Assembly: GCF_023667495.1 (NCBI RefSeq) | Contig: NZ_JAMOZL010000003.1 | Coordinates: 124,001 to 188,000 of the forward strand | Origin: Dyadobacter sp. MSC1_007 | Lineage (GTDB): Bacteria > Bacteroidota > Bacteroidia > Cytophagales > Spirosomataceae | DNA length: 64,000 nucleotides | Direction: 5' to 3' | Shown here: piece by piece, positions 1 to 8,386 of the stretch | Position numbering within the stretch: the stretch's first letter is position 1 | Layout of the letters: every line of letters begins with the position of its first letter | Notes under the pieces: model-generated | What the model was told of the DNA's origin: nothing | Databases searched by the model: none | Seen by the model: only the letters and a program-made list of their open reading frames with translations | Program-made: the position numbers and the translations under genes

Positions 1-754
1 CTTGCCGGACCAGTTTTCGGATACTTACCGTCCCAAAACGGAGGTGAATGCCGATACGGCTGGTGCCTTCCATAGCCGGGAAATCCCGTTCCTGGTCATA
101 TTTTTCCAGCAAAGCACTGGAAACACGGGCAGGAGGGAAATCATAAGCTACGACCTGGAATCCCATGTCGGCAAGCGAAGGAACTGACTGTCCTTTCCAT
201 GGAAGGAAATTACCGGTGTATTTCCGCGTAGGATAGGACGACAGGTAAAAGTCATTACACTTCTCTTTCCAGGCGCGGCTGTACGGGGTAAATACCGTGT
301 AGGTCGAGCCTTGCGACGTCAGGATTTCCTGTTTATCGAAAATGACCTGGTCTTTGCAGGTTTTGAAAACAATACCCTTCTTTTTTAATATTTGATAAAC
401 GTCCCTGTCCCTTTCGGTGGCGTAGGGCTCGTAGTCTGTATTGGTGTAAACTTCGGCGATATCATATGTTTCAACCAGCTTTCTCCAAACTTCCAATGGA
501 TAGCCATATTCGATCAGCATGTCAGCATCGAGGGTTTTCAGTTCGTCGCGTAGATTTTGAATGGCCTGGTAAATGAAGGTCACCCTGGCGTCTCTTTTTT
601 CTTCAAGATCATCGAGAATATTTCGGTCAAAAATAAAAAGCGGGACTACCGGATATTCTGAACGGAGGGCGTAGTACAAGCCCGCATTGTCCTGCAACCG
701 GAGATCGCGTCGAAACCAGAACAGTGTGATTTTTTCTTTCGTTTTCAGGCTCAT
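1..754 (-). CDS. Cryptochrome/photolyase family protein, C-terminus cut by window edge
   Basis: The reverse strand from the ATG at 754 reads MSLKTKEKITLFWFRRDLRL and continues open to the left edge. The FWFRRDLRLQDN start, the repeated PLFIFDRN-type strand and the later RFGTVSIR stretch are hallmarks of the N-terminal alpha/beta photolyase domain and the start of the FAD-binding helical domain. The family repairs UV-made pyrimidine dimers with light and reduced FAD, or acts as a photoreceptor. About 250 of the usual 430-480 residues are present; the catalytic FAD/tryptophan part lies outside. The gene is divergent from the DUF1080 gene, with about 220 bp between the starts. CPD versus (6-4) specificity cannot be decided from this fragment. 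Confidence 0.9.
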   Translation of the reverse strand, partial: MSLKTKEKITLFWFRRDLRLQDNAGLYYALRSEYPVVPLFIFDRNILDDLEEKRDARVTFIYQAIQNLRDELKTLDADMLIEYGYPLEVWRKLVETYDIAEVYTNTDYEPYATERDRDVYQILKKKGIVFKTCKDQVIFDKQEILTSQGSTYTVFTPYSRAWKEKCNDFYLSSYPTRKYTGNFLPWKGQSVPSLADMGFQVVAYDFPPARVSSALLEKYDQERDFPAMEGTSRIGIHLRFGTVSIRKLVRQ

Positions 755-792
755 GCAATGTTAATGGACTTATTGAATTTAGTTGATACTAG

Positions 793-824
793 TTTAATAC
801 GAAATGTATGCCTGTTTAGATTTG
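793..824 (+). promoter_or_regulatory. Possible Bacteroidota-type promoter upstream of the DUF1080 gene
   Basis: TTTA at 793-796, a 20-base spacer and TAGATTTG at 817-824 fit the TTTG / TAnnTTTG consensus with one mismatch in the -33 box. It would leave a leader of about 150 bases before the gene at 979. Its role is inferred from the consensus only. Confidence 0.35.
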
Positions 825-978
825 AAAGGAACGCTCCAGAATTGAAAATCACACGATGCATTAATATAAATACCGGACGATATTATGGGTTTTTGCATTG
901 TATATTTACCGTCTCAGCGACTGGAATGACATACGCTGATGCTAACCGGCTGTGTTACACTTAACTTAACCTTAATTC

Positions 979-1830
979 ATGAAATTCAAATTCACAATCC
1001 TTTTCACCCTGATATGCCTTGCTGTATTCGGGCAGAAGAATGCTGACAAGCAGGAATGGAAGCAGCTTTTCAACGGGAAAAACCTGGATGGCTGGGATAT
1101 CAAGATCCGTGGCTACGCCCTGAATGACAACTATAAAAATACATTTCGGGTAGAAGATGGAAAGATGGTGGTCCGGTACGACCAATACGACGATTTTGCC
1201 CAAAAATATGGTCATATTTTCTACAAAGGCGATTTTTCTTACTATCGCATTTCTGTTGAATACCGTTTCGTTGGTGAGCAAGCGCCCAAAGGTGAAGGCT
1301 GGGCTTGGCGGAACAGCGGTATCATGGTGCATGGGCAACCGGCAGCGACGATGGGCAAAGACCAGGACTTTCCGGCGTCTATCGAAGTGCAGTTATTGGG
1401 TGGAAATGGTAAAACCCGCACAACCTGCAACCTCTGCACACCCGGAACTAATGTCGTAATGGACGGCAAGCTGATTACGCAGCATTGCATTAACTCAAAG
1501 TCAAAAACCTACGACGGCGACCAATGGGTGAAGGCGGAAGTGCTCGTGCTGGGCGATTCGCTGATCCAGCATTTTGCCAATGGTGAAATGGTGCTCGAAT
1601 ACAACAAACCGCAGCTTGGAGGAGGAAACGTCGGCGGACACGATCCTTCGATCATGATAGCAGGCAAGCTCCTCGATCACGGCTCGATCTCGTTGCAAAG
1701 CGAAAGCCACCCCGTTGAATTCAGGAAAGTGGAAGTATTGGACTTAAAAGGATGTATGGATCCGAAGGCGACGAACTACAAGTCGTATTATGTGAAGGCG
1801 GATAATAGTAAGTGTAGTTATAAGAAGTAA
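979..1830 (+). CDS. Secreted DUF1080 (3-keto-disaccharide hydrolase) family protein
   Basis: The protein has 283 residues: a signal peptide (about 1-18, ending VFGQ), then a DUF1080 jelly-roll domain starting at WKQLFNGKNLDGWDIKI, with the family's typical NSGIMVHGQ and IEVQLLGG stretches. Family members hydrolyse 3-keto-glycosides or bind glycans outside the cytoplasm; the substrate here is unknown. After about residue 255 there is a short tail of the form GCMDPKATNY...NSKC, a Cys-bounded module seen at the C-ends of many exported Bacteroidota proteins. The gene stands alone and ends convergently against murA, with a strong hairpin between them. Confidence 0.85.
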   Translation: MKFKFTILFTLICLAVFGQKNADKQEWKQLFNGKNLDGWDIKIRGYALNDNYKNTFRVEDGKMVVRYDQYDDFAQKYGHIFYKGDFSYYRISVEYRFVGEQAPKGEGWAWRNSGIMVHGQPAATMGKDQDFPASIEVQLLGGNGKTRTTCNLCTPGTNVVMDGKLITQHCINSKSKTYDGDQWVKAEVLVLGDSLIQHFANGEMVLEYNKPQLGGGNVGGHDPSIMIAGKLLDHGSISLQSESHPVEFRKVEVLDLKGCMDPKATNYKSYYVKADNSKCSYKK

Positions 1831-1848
1831 AGCGGAGCCTTTTAAGCA

Positions 1849-1884
1849 AAATGTCACCCTTCGACTGCGCTCAGGGTGACATTT
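1849..1884. terminator. Hairpin repeat between convergent genes, likely bidirectional terminator
   Basis: A perfect 12-base inverted repeat (AAATGTCACCCT / AGGGTGACATTT) encloses TCGACTGCGCTC. On the + strand it is followed after a CG by TTTT. It lies between the ends of the DUF1080 gene and murA, so it can end transcripts from both sides. The core is a member of the dispersed CCTGAGCG/GTCGAAGGG repeat family found elsewhere in the window. Confidence 0.7.
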
Positions 1885-1889
1885 CGTTT

Positions 1890-3197
1890 TTACAACCGCA
1901 CGATCTCCGCACCGATTGCATTAAGGCGCGTGTCTATGTTTTGGTAACCGCGGTCGATCTGTTCGATATTATCGATGATACTTACACCTCTCGCTGACAT
2001 AGCGGCGATCAGCAGCGCAACCCCAGCACGAATATCCGGTGAGGTCATACGAATGCCGCGTAATTGCGTTTCGCGGTTGTGGCCAATCACCGTTGCGCGG
2101 TGTGGATCGCAAAGGATGATCTGCGCGCCCATTTCGATTAGCTTATCCACAAAGAACAAGCGGCTTTCGAACATTTTTTGATGAACCAGCACAGTTCCTT
2201 GCGCCTGCGTGGCGGTGACGAGGATAATGCTCAATAAGTCGGGCGTGAAACCCGGCCATGGCGCATCGGCGACAGATAATGTGGAGCCGTCCAGGTAGTT
2301 TTCAATGCGGTAACGTTCCTGGGCAGGGATGAAAATATCATCTCCATGGAATTCCATCTGGATACCAAGCCTTTTGAACACATCGGGAATAATTCCCAAC
2401 TGCGGGATCTGGCAATTTTTAATCGTTATCTCGGATTGCGTCATTGCGGCAAGCCCGATGAAGCTACCGATTTCGATCATATCCGGAAGCATGGTGTGTT
2501 CTGTGCCATTCAGCTCACTTACACCTTCTACTACGAGTAAATTCGAGGCGATACCTGATATTTTGGCGCCCATTCTGTTGAGCATCTTGCAAAGCTGCTG
2601 AAGATAAGGCTCACAGGCTGCATTATAGATGGTAGTCGTGCCCTCAGCCATCACCGCGGCCATCAATACGTTGGCAGTACCGGTTACCGAAGCCTCGTCC
2701 AAAAGCATGTAAGTACCTTTGAGATTGGTTGCATCTACCTTGTAAAATCCGCCATCTTCCTCATCATAACTGAATGTTGCCCCCAGTTTTTCAAATCCTA
2801 AAAAGTGGGTATCCAGCCTTCTCCTGCCGATCTTATCGCCTCCGGGACGAGGTATACGTCCTTTACGGAAACGAGCTAGCATCGGTCCGAGTAACATTAC
2901 CGAACCGCGTAAAGCGGCCGCTTTCTGGCGGTAAGAGTCCGATTCGAGGTAATCCAGGTTGATTTCACTGGCTTCGAAGCGAATGGACGTATCGCTCAGG
3001 CGTGTGCGACGAACACCAAGATCGCCGAGCAGGTTGATCAGCTGGTTTACGTCGCGGATATTCGGGATATTGTGAATAGTGACCGGTTCTTTGGTCAGCA
3101 ATACGGCACAGATAATCTGTAATGCTTCGTTTTTGGCGCCTTGGGGTACGATTTCACCCTTGAGACGTCTATCCCCGGTAATTTTAAATGATGCCAT
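1890..3197 (-). CDS. murA: UDP-N-acetylglucosamine 1-carboxyvinyltransferase, Asp-type active site
   Basis: A 435-residue enolpyruvyl transferase that moves enolpyruvate from PEP to UDP-GlcNAc, the first committed step of peptidoglycan synthesis in the cytoplasm. Family marks are the N-terminal GAKNEALQ (20-27), the duplicated inside-out alpha/beta fold and the active-site loop. That loop reads RPGGDKIGRRRLD instead of the usual PGGCxIGxRP, so the catalytic Cys (E. coli Cys115) is Asp121 here; the codon is GAT at 2835-2837. Asp-type MurA are active but not alkylated by fosfomycin in characterised bacteria. The gene follows the DUF4290 gene by 45 bp on the same strand, probably as one transcript. 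Confidence 0.95.
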   Translation of the reverse strand: MASFKITGDRRLKGEIVPQGAKNEALQIICAVLLTKEPVTIHNIPNIRDVNQLINLLGDLGVRRTRLSDTSIRFEASEINLDYLESDSYRQKAAALRGSVMLLGPMLARFRKGRIPRPGGDKIGRRRLDTHFLGFEKLGATFSYDEEDGGFYKVDATNLKGTYMLLDEASVTGTANVLMAAVMAEGTTTIYNAACEPYLQQLCKMLNRMGAKISGIASNLLVVEGVSELNGTEHTMLPDMIEIGSFIGLAAMTQSEITIKNCQIPQLGIIPDVFKRLGIQMEFHGDDIFIPAQERYRIENYLDGSTLSVADAPWPGFTPDLLSIILVTATQAQGTVLVHQKMFESRLFFVDKLIEMGAQIILCDPHRATVIGHNRETQLRGIRMTSPDIRAGVALLIAAMSARGVSIIDNIEQIDRGYQNIDTRLNAIGAEIVRL

Positions 3198-3242
3198 ATA
3201 AGGTTGTGGGCAGTTGAGACTGTATAAAATGAAACCTGGATG

Positions 3243-4019
3243 TTAGATTCCAGGTTTTTTGCGGTTGTTGTTCCGGTTGTTGTTGTTACCGCTGTTTCGG
3301 CCGGAGAATTTGTTGGGCCGGTTCCGGTTTTGGTTCCCCTGGTTGTTTCCACCCTGTCGCTCCGGATTGTTATGGCTGGATTGAGGTTTGAAACCGCCGC
3401 CCATATGGTTGACGCGGTTGCGCTCCTGGTTGTTGTTGCGGTCTTTGGGAGCAGCTTCAACGGGTCCCGATTGTCTGATATATTCGATTTCTTCTTTCAA
3501 CTGACCTTTGCTCAGTTGTTCGAGCTGGCCAAGTAGCACGCTGTCTTCCGGATTATCTTTATTCCATGCATTGAAAAACGAACGCATGAGGCGGAATATA
3601 TAAGAAACAAATGCCAGACGGTCCTCCGGATTTTCGGTTTGGACTGCCTTTTCCAACAGCAGGTCGATATTGCGACCGTAATGGCGGTATGTCAGGTTTT
3701 GCTGGTTATAACCTACTTTAAGCGGTTTTTTGCCAAGAGCTTCTTTGGAAGGAGGCGGGAAAGGGCTGTCAACGTCTAGCTGGAAACCGGAAATAATGTA
3801 CAGGTCGTCCCATAGCTTATTGGTGTAATCCTGATTGTCCCGCATGTTGGGATGGATCTGACGCATAAGCTCGACCAGGATGTGTGCGTAAAGATTGCGT
3901 TTTGCTTTATCCTCCATCTTGACGATGTGGTCAGCAAGTTTTTGTACGTTACTACCGTATTCTTTCAATGGGATATCTTTTTTATAATGGACAAAAATAA
4001 TAAGTTTTTGTGGAAACAA
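3243..4019 (-). CDS. DUF4290 family protein with Asn/Arg/Gly-rich tail
   Basis: The domain is recognised by the KEYGSNVQKLADHI start, the IHPNMRDNQDYTNKLWDDLYIISGF stretch and YRHYGRNI. DUF4290 proteins are Bacteroidota-specific, of unknown function, and often sit next to murA as here. Residues from about 195 to the end form a low-complexity tail rich in Asn, Arg, Gly and Gln, suggesting a disordered, possibly nucleic-acid-binding end. The start is uncertain: the first ATG in frame gives 258 residues, but a promoter-like sequence overlaps that N-terminus, and a TTG at 3968 just before KEYG is an alternative. Confidence 0.8.
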   Translation of the reverse strand: MFPQKLIIFVHYKKDIPLKEYGSNVQKLADHIVKMEDKAKRNLYAHILVELMRQIHPNMRDNQDYTNKLWDDLYIISGFQLDVDSPFPPPSKEALGKKPLKVGYNQQNLTYRHYGRNIDLLLEKAVQTENPEDRLAFVSYIFRLMRSFFNAWNKDNPEDSVLLGQLEQLSKGQLKEEIEYIRQSGPVEAAPKDRNNNQERNRVNHMGGGFKPQSSHNNPERQGGNNQGNQNRNRPNKFSGRNSGNNNNRNNNRKKPGI

Positions 4020-4020
4020 A
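3992..4020 (-). promoter_or_regulatory. Promoter-like TTTG-N17-TATTTTTG for DUF4290-murA
   Basis: On the reverse strand TTTG (4020-4017) is followed after 17 bases by TATTTTTG (3999-3992), a full match to both Bacteroidota consensus boxes. It overlaps the longest reading of the DUF4290 frame. If used, transcription would start near 3985 and translation must begin downstream of it. Confidence 0.5.
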
Positions 4021-4078
4021 ATGTGGTGCAGTGCTAAAACAGGCGGGTAGTGCCTCTTATAAAGTATCTCGCCGCTGG

Positions 4079-7000
4079 TCAGCGGGTATAAAGCAACATT
4101 CCACGCATACTTTCCCGGGTGTATCGTGATGGACTTTGTTTGCTTCCGACCGGTTCGAGTTTATAAAAGTAGCTTCCTGAGGGTAATGGGCCGGGTGTCC
4201 AGAACCATTCATTCAAACCGGTATGACATTTAAACACCTTTTCAAAAACGGTCGTTCCGTTCGCATTCATAATCATCAGTTTCGTTTGTTCATCAACAGG
4301 CCCTTCAAAATTTACATTAAACCTGAACCAACGGTCGGCAGGGTTAGGCGAAACTACTGCATTCACGAAGCTATATTGATTACTGACAATAAAGTCAATT
4401 TCGTAAGGTGCCGCTAAATTCCCTGCGGTATCCCTGCATTGAACGATCAGATGATATTTTCCGGGATCCAGCGGAGAAGATAAAGTCAAGTCGAAATCAT
4501 ATTCACCATTATTCAGTCTTTTCCCTTTTGCATTGCCGAGGGGAATGCGCTTTTCCGGACATCCTGCGCATTCCGGATCAAGCCAAATGACGATATCCGA
4601 AGTGTCGTCAGGCATTAAGGGTACGCTATCGTCGAGAATTCGGACGCTAATAACCGGTTTGGAGGATATTGCTTCGCCATTCATGATTTGCCGGCCATCG
4701 ATTGTGACGATGGCGAGCGGAGGAATGTTGTCGGCTGGTTTAGGATGGACAAATTCTTCGGTTTTGATGATCAATGTATTGTTTTCCTCATTCTCTTCTG
4801 TCAAGAGATTAGCCGGGTCAATTTTGAAAATCCACTGCTTGTTATTGCCTGTGAGTTTAGTGTTTGGGATTTGAAAGAAGAGCGTATCGCTGTTCGGGCT
4901 GGCAGGTCTGATGGTCTTGAAAGAATAAATCTCCTTACTATTCTGCTCGGCGCTGATCGTGATTTGCAGCATTTCCTTTCCAAACCGACCATTGTTCCGA
5001 ATGACCAGTCCTGCCAGTATACCGTCTGCGTTGGCGGTTGGACTATCAGACAATATTGCAGAGCCGGGGCCAATGCTGTAATCGGGAAGTCGGGCCGGGA
5101 AAATCCTGATAGCCGGGTCTCCGTGCAGGATCATTTGCTGAACCGTAATACTGTCGATAATGTCGGGATTGCGGTGCATATTTCGCCGGATGGCTTCTTG
5201 CTGGATAACACCGAACGGTGCGCTTGTAAAAGCCGAATCTGCAAGCACTTCATAAAATAGGTCTGTATAGCGTTTGAGAGCCGTCGATACGCCGTTGAAT
5301 GTGTGGGCAAGAAACAATACCGCACCACTTTCGGGGGTGAAAAGCCAGTCGCTGCTCAATGTTTTGGGAGAATAAAAAATGCTCCCCGAGGCGCAACCAT
5401 TCAGGATCACCGCCGGATAACGGGGACTGTTTTGATAACCACGCAAAGGATCACTGGCAAAACCTATATCGACATCACTAACATCCGGGGCGGAATGACC
5501 GAACAATGTAATAAGCGCCACGCCGTCATTGAGAGGCTTTTCCAGGGGAAGCCGCTCCACCGCATTGTCTGTAAGTTTGGATAAGGTCTGTACTTCCGCT
5601 CCAAGTGACGAGCCAGTTAATTTATCCTCAAAATTTTTCACATAGGATTTAAATGTGTTTAGTTCGTCGTGCGACCTGCCGCCGCTTAAATGCAATATGC
5701 GTTTCCGCCATGCCGCCGAAGCCGGTTCTGCTTCCATGGCTTTAACTTTTCGCAGATAATCCATTAATTGTTGTGAGGTCGAAGCGTTAATGCGGCCGAT
5801 CGGCACGATTGGATAAAATCCCGACTCATCAGCGGGCGTTACCAATGCAATATCGGAACCGGGCCAGCCTGCATTAGGCACCATATCAGCTTGCCAGGAG
5901 TCCGGCATTTTCCGAGCTTTTTGTGGGTCGATGGACCTTCCGGCAAGCAAAACGAATTTCAGGTTGCCTTTGTCGTGGAGCCAGCGGATTGCATTGCAAA
6001 TGCCTTGCGGGCCTGGCTGTCCTCCATTGAACTGATCGTAAAGCTCAAAGCTATAAACGGCAGTAGTGTTGAAGCCGCCGCCAGTCTTGGAACCACGGTA
6101 ATGCATGTATTCCGAAACTGGATCGGCCCCGCTGACGGGCACGCGTATGAGTGGATGTGTGATGATAAGATAGTCGGTTTCAGGATCGATTTGAGTAAAA
6201 CGGACGGTTCTGGGCGGTAGAATTTGCATAGGCTCGACGATCCAGGATGTCCCAACCGCGGGACCCGATTGTGGATAGAGCAACCGCACGTAAGAAACTG
6301 AAATGCGCGCGCCCTTGCCGATGGGCATCAATGTCAGGGTCAGGTTGCCAGCCTCATCCAGGTCCGAATACTTGATCGGGGCATTAAAGTTTTCAATGTG
6401 ATAGCCATCCGACTGAATGCTAGCCAGTTTTCTTTTTAAATGCTTTTGACTGCGACTCCATAGCTCAAATGAACGTTTTTCCGGCGTCCTACCTGCGATC
6501 TGCATTTCGATTGTTGCATTGTTGAAATGTTCTTTTGCTACTTTTTTTGTTTGGATTGTAATCTCGTAACTGGCGTTTTCCGTGATTTCTAGGCCCGTCC
6601 AGCCTTCACCGTAATCATAGGTAGTCAGTACAGAGCCATTTTCGAAGTTGCTACCCGAGGGATAAAACCGCCCCGGCATATAATGTGAGTTGAATAGTAA
6701 TAAGGACTCTTCGAAATGGAATGAACTGCTGTCAGTTGCGGATTCCTGGTAGTTAATCCTTTTGCCAGCGATGCCATTATTTTGCCAGGTAAGAAAATAG
6801 GCAGTGGTATCGGAATATAGACTGTAATAGGCGTGAGGCATCGCCTTTGGGTGAACGTAAAGCACCGAATCACCTGCACCATCATTCTTTTTCCCATAAA
6901 ACAAAATAGAACCTTCACTGCCCAGCAGGCCGTTTTTGTCTCCATTTACTTCAATAGGAAGCTCATTGCCGTGTCGGTACATCTTAATGGAGCTGGCAGA

Positions 7001-7198
7001 AAGCGAATCAGCCGGAAAACCAAAGCTGGCCAGTTCCCTTGCATTGATCTTGTAAAAACCTGTCTTTACCACCGGGATCCGAAGGTAGGTGAGGCTGTAA
7101 TCGATCCATTCATTGCCGTAGTGTATCTGGGCCGTGCAAGTAATACTGCAACAAATCAGGAAAATGGTCAGGTAAGTGTGTGTTAAAATCCTTGTCAT
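4079..7198 (-). CDS. C25 (gingipain-like) cysteine peptidase with T9SS C-terminal signal
   Basis: A 1039-residue secreted protein with a signal peptide (1-23, ending CTAQ). The middle is a peptidase C25 domain: the likely catalytic His lies in FGHSAPD (His568) and the catalytic Cys in NGCASG (Cys602), followed by a GDPAIRIF motif common to PorU-type sortases. A CARDB-like Ig segment and a type A sorting domain follow (PNPADRWFRF to YFYKLEPVG, about 955-1030), so it should itself be exported by type IX secretion. The C25 family includes gingipains and the T9SS sortase PorU; this may be a PorU2-type or simply a secreted protease. The gene lies 35 bp after the DHFR gene on the same strand and may share its transcript. 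Confidence 0.8.
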   Translation of the reverse strand: MTRILTHTYLTIFLICCSITCTAQIHYGNEWIDYSLTYLRIPVVKTGFYKINARELASFGFPADSLSASSIKMYRHGNELPIEVNGDKNGLLGSEGSILFYGKKNDGAGDSVLYVHPKAMPHAYYSLYSDTTAYFLTWQNNGIAGKRINYQESATDSSSFHFEESLLLFNSHYMPGRFYPSGSNFENGSVLTTYDYGEGWTGLEITENASYEITIQTKKVAKEHFNNATIEMQIAGRTPEKRSFELWSRSQKHLKRKLASIQSDGYHIENFNAPIKYSDLDEAGNLTLTLMPIGKGARISVSYVRLLYPQSGPAVGTSWIVEPMQILPPRTVRFTQIDPETDYLIITHPLIRVPVSGADPVSEYMHYRGSKTGGGFNTTAVYSFELYDQFNGGQPGPQGICNAIRWLHDKGNLKFVLLAGRSIDPQKARKMPDSWQADMVPNAGWPGSDIALVTPADESGFYPIVPIGRINASTSQQLMDYLRKVKAMEAEPASAAWRKRILHLSGGRSHDELNTFKSYVKNFEDKLTGSSLGAEVQTLSKLTDNAVERLPLEKPLNDGVALITLFGHSAPDVSDVDIGFASDPLRGYQNSPRYPAVILNGCASGSIFYSPKTLSSDWLFTPESGAVLFLAHTFNGVSTALKRYTDLFYEVLADSAFTSAPFGVIQQEAIRRNMHRNPDIIDSITVQQMILHGDPAIRIFPARLPDYSIGPGSAILSDSPTANADGILAGLVIRNNGRFGKEMLQITISAEQNSKEIYSFKTIRPASPNSDTLFFQIPNTKLTGNNKQWIFKIDPANLLTEENEENNTLIIKTEEFVHPKPADNIPPLAIVTIDGRQIMNGEAISSKPVISVRILDDSVPLMPDDTSDIVIWLDPECAGCPEKRIPLGNAKGKRLNNGEYDFDLTLSSPLDPGKYHLIVQCRDTAGNLAAPYEIDFIVSNQYSFVNAVVSPNPADRWFRFNVNFEGPVDEQTKLMIMNANGTTVFEKVFKCHTGLNEWFWTPGPLPSGSYFYKLEPVGSKQSPSRYTRESMRGMLLYTR

Positions 7199-7233
7199 AG
7201 TTTGTGTAAATCATGGCACAAGGATTATTTGGC

Positions 7234-7851
7234 TTATTCCGGTGATTTTCTCACATACAAATTCATGGAAAACGCATAGGCATGAGCGTCATCCTGATCA
7301 TGAAATTCTGAACTCAGCAAATGCCAGTCGGCCTGGTCAAATGCAGGGAAATAAGCGTCGCCTTCTACCTGTGCGTGTACAATGGTTAAGTAAAGTCTTT
7401 GGACCAGCGGCAGCATTTGCGCAAAAACACTTGCCCCACCTAATACAAATACGTCGTCTTCATCAGAAAGTAACGCCAATGCTTCGGAAATATCTTTGAC
7501 GTATTCGATGCCCGGTTCGGGCTTGGAAGGAGCGTGGGAAGTTAGTATTACATTCCGGTAGTCGGAATGCAATGCATCGGGTGCTTCAAAACTTTTGCGG
7601 CCCATGATGAAAGGCTTACCATTCGTGGCTTTATGGAAGTGTTCCCACTCGTCGGGCAGATGCCAGGGCAGCCTGTTACCGCGGCCGATTACCCGGTTTT
7701 CGCTCATGGCCGCTATGATAAAAAGTCGGGGTTGTGGTGCCAAAATATAGATCGTTAGGTCTGAAATGAAAGCCAATTTACACTTAAAACGAAAACGCGC
7801 CGGGGGATAAACATTTTTCTTGCCGGTCGGCACTTTAAAATTACCATTCAT
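7234..7851 (-). CDS. folA: Dihydrofolate reductase
   Basis: Reduces dihydrofolate to tetrahydrofolate with NADPH for thymidylate and purine synthesis. DHFR signatures are present in order: LFIIAAMSENRVIGRGNRLPWHLP with the catalytic acidic residue in the DEWEHF helix, PFIMGRKSFE and VFVLGGASVF (NADPH site). The longest ATG frame has 205 residues, about 40 more than normal, and the extra N-terminal part does not look like a DHFR strand. A TTG at 7743 would give a normal-size 169-residue enzyme, so the true start is probably downstream of 7851. The C25 peptidase gene follows directly. Confidence 0.93.
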   Translation of the reverse strand: MNGNFKVPTGKKNVYPPARFRFKCKLAFISDLTIYILAPQPRLFIIAAMSENRVIGRGNRLPWHLPDEWEHFHKATNGKPFIMGRKSFEAPDALHSDYRNVILTSHAPSKPEPGIEYVKDISEALALLSDEDDVFVLGGASVFAQMLPLVQRLYLTIVHAQVEGDAYFPAFDQADWHLLSSEFHDQDDAHAYAFSMNLYVRKSPE

Positions 7852-7882
7852 CCTAACATAAACATTTTTTTAACATGGTACC

Positions 7883-7913
7883 TTGCATCACAAAGTACCT
7901 GTGTATACCTTTG
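7883..7913 (+). promoter_or_regulatory. Strong Bacteroidota promoter for the PadR-PspC-GIN operon
   Basis: TTG at 7883-7885, a 20-base spacer and TACCTTTG at 7906-7913 match the TTG / TAnnTTTG consensus. The predicted start is near 7920, giving a leader of about 60 bases before the PadR gene. Confidence 0.65.
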
Positions 7914-7982
7914 TATTGTTAGAAGTTTTAATTCTATCTGTTAGCCATGAACTTATTCATTTAAATTAACTCATGAAACCAC

Positions 7983-8357
7983 ATGAATATTGAAAATGCC
8001 CAAGTGCAGATGCGGAAGGGAATTTTAGAATTCTGTATCCTGCACATCATATCCCGGGGCGAAGTTTACGCATCGGATATGTTGGATGAACTGACGTCCG
8101 CACACATCATGGTGGTGGAAGGCACGTTATACCCTCTTCTTACCAGATTAAAGAACTCAGGCTGGCTGGACTATAAATGGGTGGAGTCGTCTTCGGGCCC
8201 TCCAAGGAAATACTATGTTTTGACGGATGAGGGGAAGGTATTCCTGGAAGCAATGCAGGCCACATGGTTCGAGCTGGCCGAGTCGGTGCAAACCGTGATT
8301 AACCGCACGGAGGAATTGAGCAAAACGGCTTCGACCAATCTTCCTGACCCTAACTGA
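7983..8357 (+). CDS. PadR family transcriptional regulator
   Basis: A 124-residue protein with the PadR winged helix: RKGILEFCILHIISRGEVYASDM (helix 1-2), EGTLYPLLTRLKNSGWL (recognition helix) and GPPRKYYVLTDEGK (wing). The C-terminal helix serves dimerisation. PadR proteins usually repress their own operon and a neighbour in response to envelope or chemical stress. The next gene, 29 bp downstream, encodes a PspC/GIN membrane protein. This PadR-PspC-DUF2807 arrangement is recurrent in Bacteroidota, so the target is probably its own operon. Confidence 0.9.
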   Translation: MNIENAQVQMRKGILEFCILHIISRGEVYASDMLDELTSAHIMVVEGTLYPLLTRLKNSGWLDYKWVESSSGPPRKYYVLTDEGKVFLEAMQATWFELAESVQTVINRTEELSKTASTNLPDPN

Positions 8358-8386
8358 TCACTTAGAGACATTCGATTATTTCAATC

